Positions 51,576 to 63,869 of a stretch of 64,000 nucleotides of DNA are shown here, piece by piece (position 1 is the first letter of the stretch; every line of letters begins with the position of its first letter). Location: assembly GCA_028571685.1 (NCBI GenBank), contig CM053140.1:56364201-56428200 (forward strand), read 5' to 3'. The notes below the pieces were generated by a model that worked only from the letters and a program-made list of their open reading frames with translations, made no database searches and was not told where the DNA came from. The DNA comes from Heterohyrax brucei. Taxonomy: Eukaryota > Chordata > Mammalia > Hyracoidea > Procaviidae. A program made the translations under genes and the position numbers.

Positions 51576-52240
51576 GAATTTGGTATCAGGAGAGGGTTAT
51601 TCTGTTCTAACAGATACCTAAAATGTAGAAGTGATTCTGAAACTGAATGGATAGAGACAAGGCAGAGGTAGAGAACCAGCAGCAGCAGCAGCAGAACAAG
51701 AAGACCAATGCAAAACAGCACTAGAACCAACCCACAGAGCCACAGAGCTGAGCGCTTGTGTGCACGAAGTTTCCTGGTGGAATGGGGTATCTCTGGGCTC
51801 TTATCCATGGAGCTAGGCTTGCCAACTCATAGAAGAAGAGAGCTGAGTGTCTGTGTGCAGGACGCTTCCTGTAGGAGTGGGCTACTGGATAAGTGCCTCC
51901 AGGCATGTATCAGTGGAGCTACAGAGCTTTGGAACACACGCCCCAGCAGGGCAGATGTGGGTGTAAGGCCCAAGGAGCTGCGGCCAAGAAACCAAGAAGC
52001 AGAAGCTGAAGAGACAAGGAGCACAAGAAGCTGAGCTGCTTAAAAGGTATGGCCAGGACCCGTGTGATTTCAAAAGGTAGAGCCAGTGCATCTTGTTATG
52101 TTTGCCACTCAGATGGACTCAGAATAGTGCACCTAAAGTCAAGGGAGCAGAGTTGCTGTCCCAGTGGGCCTGAAGGCAGAACTGAAGTCCAGGCCTGAGG
52201 GGCCTCCACTCAGAATCGAGAGAATGTGGCCATTAGCTAG
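51576..52240 (+). mobile_element. MaLR-like internal region, non-coding
   Basis: Follows the LTR at 51084. Contains cagatacctaaaatgtagaag, a marker of MaLR internal sequence, and a short AGC triplet run (51678-51694). No gag or pol frame of useful size. The right limit is uncertain and no 3' LTR was found. Confidence 0.5.
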
Positions 52241-54331
52241 AGTATGAGGGCAGGGTCATTTTGTAAATTGTCTCAGAGAATAGAGGATTATTTTGAAATC
52301 CTTGAGGGCAAATGTGTTCTGCTGATTCGCTTATTGCCTGTTACCCCTTCTCTTCTTCCCGGTTCTCCCATCTGTTATGGACATTTCCAGCTTGTGCGTG
52401 TTCTGCTATTATTTGGAAGCAGATAACTTGTATTCTAAATTTCGAAAGTGAAGAGGAATTTTTGTGTGTTGCCAGGATGTCATTTTGGGAGGGTCAAAAG
52501 GTAGAATGTAACCAATTGAGTTTTCAGAGATTCTCTTCAAGTTGGCTCCTGAGTCCTTTCGATAGCGTTGCACTAGTATCTGATAACTTCCCTGCCACCT
52601 GTTATTACAGAATATTTTTCTCATACATGTCCTGCTCCAGACCTGGAATCAGTTATTTGCAGGAGAGAATAACAAAAACTTTGTTTCCTTTTATTGGTGA
52701 AGGGTATTTTGAGACCAAAGGTAGGCCCTGCCTGGAATGCCTATTGTGACTGTGTTGGTCGATGTTTCTAGGCCTTTTTAGTGCCCAGATATTTTCTTTT
52801 TAAGATAAAATACATCATAAGCTCTACTGATACTTAGGAAAAACTTCAGAGCTTTTTCTTAACTCATCGGTCTCAGCTCTATGTATCTTCCCTCAGTACT
52901 CTGAGAATCCCCATTCTCAAAGACACCTGGAGTTACGGAGTATCACATACTTACTCAATAGCTCTATCCCATATTACGTATGTCTCAAAATTGCATTATC
53001 AACTCTGCTACCAAAAATATTGTTGCAAAAAGCCATTTAAGGTTTTATTTTCAGTTCTTTTTGTTCTTGGGAATTTCCTGCTAGGCATGTACAGTCAGTT
53101 CATTGTGTTTCCAGATCACTCAGAAGAGCTCCTCCCTGTGTGGCCTTGCTGCCAACTGCATACACATTTAGGTTGACCTGTTTTATTTAATTTTTTATTT
53201 TTAGGGATTTCTTTTTTTTGTTTTTACAATGTAAAATATTCATATAGTCCCACTCTAATCTATAAAACGATATATTCCAAGCAGTGTAGCTTCTATTCAT
53301 GTGTCCCCACCTCCCACCACTTCCCCAATTAGTGACTATTTTTTCTTAGAATAATCTTTCCATCTCTTTATAAGTACAAGCAAGTGAATATATATGTTAT
53401 ATTCATGTAAAGGTAGCATATTGTCCATGTCTCTACTTTGCTTTTTCCCTTAATGTACCCTGGAGACTACTCCAAGTTATGTTGGTGTTAGATCTTCCTT
53501 GGTCCTTTTACAGCAGTTTAAGAGTATGGATTTGTTTGGCCTTGATTCTGTCATGCTATTTTATGCTTTAATATATATGTCTTTTTAATATCCAAGTCTT
53601 TTATATATATACATCTCTATAAATGTAGTCTATTTTATTTGTTTTCTTTTCCTGTTTAGTTGTTTGTTTGTTTTTTCCCAGTTGTATTTGGTTTTGGTAT
53701 TTAGAAAAGTTTGTGTTGTTTAATACCTTGATATTAATACCTTTATGTAATATCCTTAGTACCCACCCCTGACCTTACTGAGACTACAGTTTATTGCCTC
53801 TCTTGTCCACTTCTCCTCTGTCGGTCATTTCCTTCTGTATGTCTTCACTTCCCTTGTCACAAGTATTAAAGCCACCCCTTGCAAACATGCTCAGCTTCTT
53901 TCTCCCCTCTCTGCCACACTTACCTGGCACTTTTCCAGCACCTTCATCCAAACAGCTGGACATTGCAGAAGAACATCACCCCACTATGCCAACTGGACTC
54001 ACCTCCGAGTTCCGGCCCACTAATTTCAGATGGGCCTTCAGCACTACTAGACCCTCTTGTTACTCTTCCCTGAAATAAAACCTATTTCATATCTCCAACA
54101 TTTCCTCCTGTTCATTGCCCCATCAAGGACCTCCCCTTCCATTTCCTAGCAATAGCAGATAGTCTGCTAGTAACCACCCACAATGTGGTGCACACACACT
54201 CTGCGTACTCTCCTGTTAAAATGGGAAAACCCTCTCTTCTCTGCAGACAAACTTGCAGTTTGTGATCTGGTTCCATCCCACTTGGTCCTCAGTGACTGAC
54301 CAAGTGTCGCTTTTCTCCTCTGCTGTCTTAG
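52241..54331. other. AT-rich stretch, mostly unresolved
   Basis: Reading frames of 60-145 codons here have no recognisable domain and no splice or promoter context. 53200-53760 resembles decayed LINE sequence. 53794-54078 is an open frame rich in Ser/Pro from pyrimidine-rich DNA; I do not take it as a gene. Confidence 0.4.
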
Positions 54332-54964
54332 TGTTTCAGTTATCTAGGCTGCTTTAACAGAAATTCCACAAGTGGATGGCTTTAGTAAAGAAAAGTTTAT
54401 TCTTGAACAGTCCAGTAGGCTACAAGTCCAAATTCAGGATGTCTGTTCCAGGTGAAGGCTCTGGAGGGAAGTCCTTGTGTTGCATCACTCTCTGGTCAGG
54501 GAGCATCTTGGCGCAGGAACGTCAGGCCTGAAGGACACGTGTTACTCCTAGTGCTGCCTTCTTGATGGTACAAGGTTTTCAACCCTGCTTGCTTCCCTTT
54601 CCTTTTATCTCTTGTAGGATACAAGGTGGTGCAAGCACACTCCATGGAAACTCCCTTTACAACAGAGCAGGGAGGTGACCTTAGGAAGGGATTTACAGAC
54701 CTGCCCTAATCCTCTTTAATATACCAAAAAACCAAACCCACTGCTGTCCAGTACATCTGACTCAGAGAGAGCCCAGAGGTCAGAGCAGAACTGCCCCGTA
54801 GAGTTTCCAAGGAGCGCCTGGTAGATTTGAACTGCCAGCGTCTTGGTTAGCAGACATAGTACTTAACCTACTGTGCCACCAGGTTTTCTATTTAACATGC
54901 ACCATAGGAAAATCACAAAATGGAGGTCAGTCATAATATACTGGGGGGGACACAGTTCAATCCA
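54332..54964 (-). mobile_element. MaLR-like LTR (copy 4) with a nested AfroSINE
   Basis: Minus strand. tttagtaaagaaaagtttattc and ggggggacacagttcaa match copy 1. Interrupted by a SINE at 54725-54888. Confidence 0.75.
54725..54888 (-). repeat. AfroSINE inserted in the LTR
   Basis: Minus strand; cccactgctgtccagtacat to tactgtgccaccaggttttc. Confidence 0.9.
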
Positions 54965-54967
54965 AGA

Positions 54968-55470
54968 CAGCTAGTGGCTAGTAATGCTATTACAGAGATG
55001 CCACAACTGGATGGTTTTAACAAAGAAAAATTTATTCTCTGACAGTCTAGGAGGCTAGAAGTCCAAAATTAAGGCTCCAGAAAGCTCCAGGCTCTCTCTT
55101 TTTGTTCTGGGGAAGATCCTTGTCATTAATATTCTCCTGATCTAGGAGTGTCTCAGTGCAGGGTCCTCAGGTCCAAAGGATACACTACTCCTAGCTTTTC
55201 TCTCTTGGTTGTAGGAGGTCCCTTTCCTCTGCTTGATTCTTTTATATCTAAAAAGATTGACTCAAGATACAACCTAATCTTGTAGATTAAGTCCTGCCTC
55301 ATTAACATGACTGCCTCTAATCTGCCCTATTAACATGAAAAACATCAGGATTTACAACACATAGAATAATCACATCAGATCACAAAATGGTAGACAACCA
55401 CACAATACTAGGAATCATGGTCTAGCCAAGTTGACACATATTTTGGGGGGACACTATTCATAATATTCCA
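54968..55470 (-). mobile_element. MaLR-like LTR (copy 5)
   Basis: Minus strand, a few bases after copy 4 in the same orientation. atattttggggggacactat at its right end is the LTR head in reverse. Confidence 0.75.
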
Positions 55471-56330
55471 CCTTTTGCCCCCTCAAATTCATGTCCTTAT
55501 CCCATCTAAACACATTTATCCCATCATATCATCCCCAAAGTCTTAACTCCAAGTACAAAATCTCATTTTCTGTAAACTTCCTCTTTATCTATAAAATCTA
55601 GAGTACAAATTAATCTGTTTCCACAGTATAATGGTAGAACAAGCACCGAACCAGTCAGCAGAACACATTACATTAGCTCTAAAAGCTTGAAAATAATTCT
55701 CTGTTCTCTTCTGAGACAATTTAAGCAACAGCTTGACCAGATTCTGGGTGGAGGCCCCACAGCCTTGACCTTCAGCTCTGCCTTCCAGGTCTTCTACGAC
55801 AGGAATTCTGTTACCTCAGTTTAGGTGGTCCCATTCTGCTAGTCCATCTGAGAGGCAACTTCACCCCTTTGGGCCCAGCATGCCCTTTTCTTCTGCCCTA
55901 TAGGCATACCCCTGGCACTCTTGAATGGCAGCCCTGTACTTGTGAACAGAGTTGGTGAAGATCTGCTCTTTGAAACCTAGCAGGCTGTGGTTCAACCCTT
56001 TGAGACTGAGGCAGCTCTGCTTCCCTGTGCTCCTTGTCTCTAGCTTTTTCCTTCTGGTTTATTTGCCTCTTAGCTCCTCTGGCCTCTTGGATAAATGTTA
56101 GATTTCCTTAGCTCTACCCAGTAAGTGTTTGGAGGCACCCTACTCCGCCAGAAAACCTTGGCTGGAAGGCATTCAGCTGTCTCACGCCTGGTCCATCTTG
56201 CACTGGTCTCTTGGTTCTGCTGCTGCCATTTCTCTGACGCTGCTGCTTTGCTGTCTTGGCTGTCTCTAGAGTTATAGGTCTCCTTCCTGCCTTCTGAGCT
56301 CTCATTATTTCTCCTCGGCTGGATCCTTTC
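55471..56330. other. Region next to the LTR pair, unresolved
   Basis: Probably includes LTR-retroposon internal sequence on the minus strand (ctgctgctttgctgtcttgg), but I cannot assign it. The frame at 56070-56348 has no recognisable domain. Confidence 0.35.
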
Positions 56331-56467
56331 TGGAAACCCTGGTGGCATAGTAGTTAAAAGCTATGGCTGCTACCCAAAAAGTCAGCAGCTTAAATCTGCC
56401 AGGTACTCCATGGAAACGCTGGGGTCACTATGAGTTAGAATCAACTCGACAGCATTTTTTTTTTTTA
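56331..56467 (+). repeat. AfroSINE (deleted)
   Basis: Plus strand; tggaaaccctggtggcatag head, part of the middle missing, ends in a T run. Confidence 0.88.
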
Positions 56468-57430
56468 AATGGGAATGGGATTCTTCCTGCAAACATATCA
56501 TGCCTTAAAAGCATTCTCCCTTGGCCTTCTTTAGCTACTACCCTTTATAGCAAAACTTCTTGAAAACAACTGTATATATTCCCATCACTACTTTCTCTCC
56601 TCAACCCACTTTACTGAGGAACCTCTTATTACCACCACTTATTAAACAGGCCACCCATGGAATACATCTTGCCAGATTCAAAAGAAGTTGTCTGATTTCT
56701 TTTCTCCACTACCCTCTTTCCTTAAGTGTCCACAACCAGCATTCTGACTTTCAGCATCATTTATATGATGCCTCAAATTTTCTGTCTTCAGCCATAACGT
56801 CTCCCCTTCAGCTCCAGACGTAGACAGCTCTGTGTCTAGAGTTCTCCAGTCTAATATAACCAGAAAACATAATTATGTCTTCCTCCCAGGCCAGCCTTCC
56901 TTCAAGCTTTCCCCATTTCAGTAAACAATACCATCATCCACCAAAACATTTTTCCCTTCTCTACCACTTCATGACAAATCCATCAATAAATCCTATTGGC
57001 TCAACCGCCAAGGTCTATTTTGTACCCAATTTTTACCATCTTCACTGTACAGCCCACAGTGGACACAGAACCTATCTTTTTTTCTCATTCAGCACCCCAT
57101 CTGTACCAGGTCACCCTTCTCCACTTTTGAACTTGGATAAAACACCACTCCTAGGGCATGGAACCTGGCTTTTTGAAAGACAGCCAAGAAGCTGGGTGAT
57201 TCAGTCCAGAACCTTGGAGGAGATACCTCTCTGGTGGTAAATGAGAAAAACGGGAAACAGGAGGTGGGAGAGGAGGGAACTGGGCTGATAAATGCTTCAC
57301 ACTCCCTTTCCTCCATGATCTTCTCTAAGTTATAGTCCCTCCTTGCAGCTCTTCCAGAAAAGTTACTGTGTCACGTGAATACACGTGCTGAATAACCTAC
57401 TTGTGTCTCTTGGCAATTTTGGGAAGCAGT
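56468..57430. other. Old LINE-like stretch, unresolved
   Basis: tttatagcaaaacttcttga and the following pyrimidine-rich text resemble decayed L2/CR1 reverse transcriptase sequence. Frames at 56560 and 56875 carry no motif I can name. Confidence 0.35.
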
Positions 57431-57910
57431 TGTTGTTGGTAGATGCTGTCAAGTTTGTCCCACCTCATAGTGACCCTGTGTACAATGGAACTAAACACTG
57501 CCCGGTCCTACGCTATCTTCATGATCACTGGTATGCTTGAGCCCGTTGTTGCAGCAACTGTGTTAATCTATCCCCTTGAGGGTCTTACTCCTTTTTGATG
57601 ACCTTCTGCTTTACTAGGCATGATGTCCTTCTCCAGGGACCAGTCCCAAAGTATGTGAGAGGAAGCCTCACCATCTTAGCTTTTAAGGAGCATTCTGGCT
57701 GTACTTCTTCCCAGGAAGACTTTTCATTCCTTTGGCAGTTTGTGGTATATTCCGTGTCCTTCGCCAGCACCGTCATTCGAGGTGTCGGTCCTTTTCCAGC
57801 CGTCCTTACTCACTGTCCGGCTTTCACACGCACATGAGGCTGAAAACACCACGGCCCGGGTCAGGCGCAGCTCCGTCCTTACAGTGATGTCTTTGCTTTT
57901 TAACACTTTG
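57431..57910 (-). pseudogene. RTE (BovB-like) LINE 3' part, inactive
   Basis: Minus strand. tgttgttggtagatgctgtc is the element's 3' tail in reverse, then actgcccggtcctacgctat and catgatgtccttctccaggg follow the 3' order of the RTE at 34565. Broken frames only. Confidence 0.8.
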
Positions 57911-58589
57911 AAGAAGCAATAGCCAGTATGTAACACATCACATCTCATTTCTGTTCTCTTCCCTTCTTCCTCACTCTCATTACCTGGGGCTCATGTCTCC
58001 CAAATAAAGAATCAGCACTTCAATTCTTTCCTTGCTTTCTCCTTTGTAGAAGACCCAGGGTGACACAACTCCAGTGCAAGCCACCACCATCTCTCTCTCC
58101 AGGACCAGTGGATCACTAGACCTGTCGTCTCTGGACCAGCAACGCCAGCATAACCTCTACACTTGTTAGAGATATAGCTCTGGGGCTCTACACAATCAGA
58201 ATCCCTGGAGATTGTGTCCATGAATCCTATTTAAAAAGCCGTTCAGGTGATTATTTAATATTCATTAAAGGTTGAAAAAGATTTTCTTGGAGAAAAAGTT
58301 TCTTGAGCAAAAAGACTCGTTACGGCCGACCCCCATACTTCCTGCTTGGGTTGTATCAGGATGTGAAGTTTGTAGCTGCAGGCAACCACCTCATGACCAT
58401 AAAGAAAAATGTTGCCATGACACCGAGGACAACAGAGCAGGAAGAACCCAACACAGCGATGAACTGCTGAGCCATCTTTACAGCTCCCAACCTAGTCATG
58501 CAAGGTGATGAAATGTCTTTATTGTTTCTGTCAGGTGTCCTGTCACTTCCTGTGAAAAATCAGTCCTACCTAACTCAATCATTGTTTCA

Positions 58590-58740
58590 TTTAATCCTCA
58601 CACCTAACGAGCAAATAGGAATTAGTCTCTCCATTTTACAGGTGAAGCAACTGGATCTTGGAGAGTTGAGAGGCCTTGCCGAGGTCACACGTGCCGTCAC
58701 TGGCACAACCAGGAGTCTAGACCACGGCCAGGCTCTGAAA
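58590..58740 (-). repeat. MIR
   Basis: tctccattttacaggtgaag and ggccttgccgaggtcacacg. More decayed MIR pieces at 59140-59260 and 59705-59815. Confidence 0.65.
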
Positions 58741-59852
58741 TGAGGACTTGGAGGATGTCTGCTGTGCAAATGAGTGACTTAGCCTTGAAAATGTGAATGT
58801 AAATGGTAAGAACCTGAACTGGGCTCTGGATCAGAAGGCTGAAGCATTTATTGGCTGACCACAGCAGAAATGTCCTCCTCGTTTCCCCACAAATTGCAAG
58901 GATAAAGAATGTGTCTCTCAGTTCTTCAAAAGCATTGCCATTCATCAGGGCTGGGGAAAGAACTGAACAGGAGAGACTGGCCTTAAAATGCCCTCTAAGA
59001 AGTCTGGGAAACACACCTGAAAAATGACGATGCTGAAAATCAGAAACTCAAGGATCACCTGCCATGCTTTCATGATGCAGACAGGACATATAACAACTCT
59101 GCACTCCCCCTCAGCCCTCAGTATAAGCCTGAATGATCTCATTTAATTCTCACAACCTATGACACCACTGTCCCTGTTGTACAGATAGGAGAATTGAGCC
59201 TCCAGGAGAGTAAGAAACCCACATGAGTAAGTGACTAAGCTGGACTAGAACTCAGGCAGTGTGAGCCTGAAGCCTGCACTAGAAACCTTCACACGGTACC
59301 AGGTCCCCAACAACACTCACTTGTCACACAGCTCACTGAAGGCAGAGTGGAGACTGGAAGCCATGCTTGCCCCTCATGGTGGTCTGGTTTCCATAGCCTT
59401 GAGGGTGTACCCTGTATGCCCCAAGCCCTTAGAGTCACCAGCCCACCACCCTACTCCCACCATTTTCTACCACTCCTCTCTAGAACTGTCCAGCTCCTGT
59501 GCTGGTGTGGCCAACCCAGGGCAGCGTTTCCAGTCACTCTCTTTCTGCTTCTGTCAGAGCATTGGCCCTGGGGATCTCACCAACACCCCTCAGATTAACA
59601 TAAAAAACTTCATCCTCTCCATCCTCCCTTACCAGGACTGGAGAGGTTAGCTGAGTGATGACTAGTTCTTGAAATGTTGTTATTACCAAGATGAAGTGTA
59701 TGACAAACATTATCTCATTTAGCTTTCATGCAACATTTTACAGAAAAAAACCCTGAGGCCCAGAAAGGTTAAGTAACTTACTCAAGATCACACAGCTGAT
59801 AAGTGGTGAAGATGAAGTTTGACCACAGACTTTACCTCTGTGGTACAAGAAA

Positions 59853-60065
59853 AGGAGCCCTGGCAGAACAAACAGTTAAGTGTTCGGCTGCCAACCAAAA
59901 GGACTGTGGTTCAAACCCACCTAGTAGCTTCATGGGAGCAAGGCCAAGTCATCTACTTCTGGAAAGATTACAGCCAAAAAAACCCTATGGAGCAGCCTGC
60001 TCTTTCACATAGGATTGCCATAAGCCAAAAATGGACTCCACCATTTGTAATGACAACAACAATCC
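59853..60065 (+). repeat. AfroSINE, long variant
   Basis: Plus strand; ggagccctggcagaacaaac head; ends in atgacaacaacaa, a tail that resembles the RTE end. Confidence 0.82.
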
Positions 60066-60569
60066 TCAAGAAGGCAAGCTCCTCAATGGCTTCAATTCCC
60101 TGGGGGAATTATGATTTACACTAGGGACCCCCTTTTCCCACTACAGCTGCAGAACTGAACCCAAATGCTCCTGCAGCCTACCCTCCACTAAGCTTGGCCC
60201 CATTTTCCACCAGAGCACTTTAGGAGTAGGTTAAAGTGCACTCCCCCCCACCCTCCCAGCTCCTAGGCCCTGGCACCACTGTGGCTACTTTGACCTCTGA
60301 GTACTCTGGGACTGGGACAAAATCATAGGGCCCAGCGCATCAGATATCTGCTGCAGAGGGCCAGTCCAGAGGCCAAATGTTTCTCCAGAGAGGCTCAGCA
60401 GCAGCCGAGAGAGCAGCCACTGCTGGGCAGTGAGTTAACAACAACATCTGTTGTCTTATTCCTGCTTCTCTGCCTCTACTTTCTAAATTTTCCACAATAG
60501 CCATGTATTCCTTGGGTGATGTCAAAAAAGTATGTGTTGATTTGACTCGGATGAGTCTCGGCATGGTGC

Positions 60570-60926
60570 CATTCCTCCCTGTGTTGTGAATCCTGCCTCC
60601 CTGATGTTGATGAGGGAGAACGGGCAGCAGCTGTGTTAGTGAGAGAGGACTTAAGTTACAAGCTTGTAGAATATAAAGGAGAGAAGAGAGCAGAGGAAGT
60701 TGGGAACCTCACACCATCAAGAGAGCAGCACCAAGAGCAGAGCATGTCCTCTGGACCTGAGGATCCTGTGCTGAGGTGCTCTCATTCAATTTGGACTCTT
60801 AGCCTACCAGGCCGTGATGATTTCTCACACTGAATGGACTTGTAACTTATGAAGGGATTGTGGCTTACCAGAAGCCTTCCACTCGTGATATTTTCTGTTG
60901 GAGTAGTACCAGGTGACCAAAACAGG
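60570..60926 (+). mobile_element. MaLR-like LTR, partial (copy 6)
   Basis: Plus strand. ccatcaagagagcagcacca and agagcatgtcctctggacctg match copies 2 and 3. The 5' end is missing or decayed. Confidence 0.6.
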
Positions 60927-61467
60927 TGATGCAAGAAAGGTCAGTTGATGTGTTTCTTTTCCTTCTAAATGTAAAATTATGTCTTTCACTGTAAAACAAT
61001 ACAGGCATATAGACAGCAGAAGTGAAAATCGCCTTCATCTAGCCAAACCCGCTTGTCTCCCAGAGCAGCCACCTACCATTTTGGTGGGAACCCTTCTAGG
61101 CCTTCTTTGTATATGTACAAACACAGAGGCAGCCCAGATGTCTCCTGAGACTCCTTTTGCCTCTTGAGAGCAAACTGAGATGCTAGCATTGCCTCAGACT
61201 TCCATCTTTATGTACCATAGAAGTTCCAACACACTGCTAGATTTCTTTGAGTCCCAAGTGAAAGCAGAGATCTCATGTGCCTCCAGACCCTTGGTGCAGC
61301 TTGTGCAATCATTCTTTGCTGACCCTGATGACAAACTCAGACCCTTCCTGGATTCTGCCCTAGCACTTAGGCACCAGGAGCACTGCTGAGTCACTGAGGA
61401 GACTTCACTGAGGGTTTGGAGGTCCCTTAGCCTCTTCACATTGTACCTACACAGCAAACAATTTTAA

Positions 61468-61842
61468 GTGAGGCCTGACAATTAAGTTTGTGAACTCATC
61501 CTAGAAAAAGTGCTGCATACCTCATTGCTGAATATCAATCACTATAGTCACCTTTGAAGTACTCCCCTTGGGAAGCTATGCACTGACACTAGCACCCAGT
61601 ACACCCTTCGAAGCAATTTTGGGACTCTTTCTGGAATGTCCATCAGAGCTGTTGTTGTATGAGATCTGACAATTAAGTTTACAAACTCATTCTAGAAGAA
61701 GTGCTTTGAAGGGTGGACTAGACACTGGCATGGGTGTGTACCTTCCCAACGGAAGTACTTCAAAGGTGACCATAATGATATTCAGCAGTGAGGTATGTAG
61801 TACTTTTCTAGGATGAGTTCATGAACTTGTCAGACCTCATAT
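61468..61842. mobile_element. Mariner-derived palindromic (MITE-like) element
   Basis: Left end gtgaggcctgacaattaagt and right end acttgtcagacctcat are inverted. The arms stay complementary, imperfectly, for about 140 bases each. A third copy of the end sequence (gagatctgacaattaagttt) sits in the loop at about 61664. Same family as the transposase-bearing element at 26235. No coding capacity. Confidence 0.8.
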
Positions 61843-61945
61843 ATAGTTTGGGAAGGAATTTTCTTTGCACAAGTGTTCAGCAACTTGCTTGTTTCATTTA
61901 ACCTAAAGCAAGATACTTTTCCATGTTACCAGTAGTAGCAGCTGA

Positions 61946-62406
61946 ACTTTTTTTTTTTTGATTGAATGAAAATGTACATTCCCATATAAATTCATATGCT
62001 CACCTATATGCAGCTCCCACTGCTCTCCCTGCCCGGTGACAGCACACCCCTCCTCTCTGCTCCACACATGTCCTATCCTCCCAACAGTCTCCTATCCCCT
62101 CCTCTCCACCCACTCCCCTTCCTCCAGCAAGAGGCCAGCAGGACAACATCCTATGGATGCACAGAACCATAAAATTCCCACAAGATAAGGTCATTCTGCA
62201 TCACCAAGTCCAATTCATTGCTGTCAGAAAAGTTGACCTTCATTATGATTTATGGACAGGGGCAGCATCAGGGCCAGGGGCCATGCTCCCAGGGGAACGC
62301 CGAAGAACCTGGACCATCAATTTGTCTTTTATTGAAGACCTCAGGGTACACCCCTATTTATTCTCTTGTTGCCAGCACAGCCAAACTTGATTGAGAACTT
62401 AACTTG
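61946..62406 (-). mobile_element. Minus-strand copy of the poly(A)-tailed retroposon
   Basis: Begins with a T run, then tgaaaatgtacattcccata, the reverse of the tail of 32763-33379. Extends to the region matching about 32930 in that copy, so it keeps most of the element. Confidence 0.75.
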
Positions 62407-62420
62407 TGCTGGGACTATGT

Positions 62421-62597
62421 TGTTGTATGCTGCTGAGTCAATTTCAACTCACAGCATTTCTAGAGAACAGAGTAGAACTGTAATCCTTACAGAAGCTGAC
62501 TGCCGAGTGTTTTTTTTCCTTCAGACTCTCGTGGGTTCAAATCACTGACCTTTCATTTAGCAGCCAAACACTTAACCACTGCACTACCAGGGCTCCT
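62421..62597 (-). repeat. AfroSINE with perfect 14-bp target-site duplication
   Basis: Minus strand. TGCTGGGACTATGT flanks it on both sides (62407-62420 and 62598-62611). Confidence 0.9.
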
Positions 62598-62632
62598 TGC
62601 TGGGACTATGTAGGTATCTCATTTGGTCCAAT

Positions 62633-63034
62633 GGATAAGGAAGAGCGAAGAAGAATTAATGCCTCTAGACTATGGTGCTGGCAAAGAATACTGAATATAC
62701 CATGGACTGCCAAAAGAATGAACAAATCTGTCTTTGAAGTACAGCCAGAATGCTCCTTAGAAGCAAGGATGGCAAGGCTTCATCTCACATGCTACGGACA
62801 TGTTATCACGAGGGACCAGTCCCTGGAGAAGGGCATTATGCTTGGTAGAGCAGAGGGTCAGTGAGAAAGAGGAAGACCTTCGAGGAGATAAACTGACACA
62901 GTAGCTGCAACAAAGGGCTCAAACACAGCAACAATTGTGAGGATGGTGCAGGATCAGGCAGTGTTTTGTTCTGTTGTGCACAGGGTTGCCACAGTAGGAG
63001 CCAACTTTGAGAAGACCTAATAACACCAACAAAC
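62633..63034 (+). pseudogene. RTE (BovB-like) LINE 3' part, inactive
   Basis: Plus strand. Contains a frame (62631-62864) reading MDKEERRRINASRLWCWQRI and on to SLEKGIMLGRAEGQ, the C-terminal region of the RTE polyprotein. Ends in aataacaccaacaaaca, the element's A/C-rich tail. Confidence 0.85.
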
Positions 63035-63270
63035 AATTTGGTCCACTAACCAAATGTGGTTGCTGCACCTTGAAATATGGCTAGTGTGACTGGGGAACTA
63101 AATTGTAGTTTCAATTAATTTAAATTTAAAACCTGAGGCAGTGCGTTCTTCTGTTAACACAACTTTATTTTTTCAGTAGGACTATGTTTCAATTTAACCA
63201 CTGTATTTGGTAAGATGTTATTGTTACACAGCTATCCACCAAATTGAGATATGCAGCAAACTGAGGTATA

Positions 63271-63415
63271 AAAGAGTCCAGTGGTGCAGTGACTAAGAGT
63301 TCAGCTGTTAATCAAAAGGTCAGCAGTTGAAATCCATCAGCTGCTGCTGGGAAATGCTATGAGGCAGTTCTACTCTGGCCCTAAGAGTTGGACTGAACTT
63401 GATAACACCGGCTGT
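63271..63415 (+). repeat. AfroSINE
   Basis: Plus strand; gagtccagtggtgcagtgac head. Immediately followed by an inverted copy. Confidence 0.86.
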
Positions 63416-63417
63416 AC

Positions 63418-63586
63418 GAAAACCAAACCAAACCTACTGCTGTTGAGTCAGGTCTGACTCATAGCAACTCTAGAGGTCAGTGTAGAACTGCCCCGTAAAG
63501 TTTCCAAGGAGCACCTGGAGGATTTGAACTGCTGACTTTTTTGTTAGCAGACATAGCACTTAACCCACTATGCCACTAGGGTTTCT
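63418..63586 (-). repeat. AfroSINE, inverted relative to its neighbour
   Basis: Minus strand; ctgctgttgagtcaggtctg to ctatgccactagggtttc. Confidence 0.9.
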
Positions 63587-63869
63587 GTGGGTATATGGGT
63601 AGGTATGAAATACATACTGGGTTCCAAAGACTTAGTAGGAGAAAAAGAATTAAAAATATCTTGTTAATTTTTATATTAATTACATATTGTGATGATAATA
63701 TTTTGAATATATTACTATATGTGACAATACATAGTAATAAAATTAATGTTACCTCCTTTTTACTTTTTTTTAACATGTCTACTAGACATCTTAAAAATTA
63801 CATATGTGATGTGTATTACATTTCTGTTGGACAGCTCTGCTTTTTATGTATTATCTCATTCTTCTACAA

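Noticed and set aside
52312-52749. 145-codon frame after the LTR internal region
   Set aside because: Hydrophobic and Cys/Ser-rich translation with no motif of a retroviral protein or other family; likely chance in AT-rich DNA.
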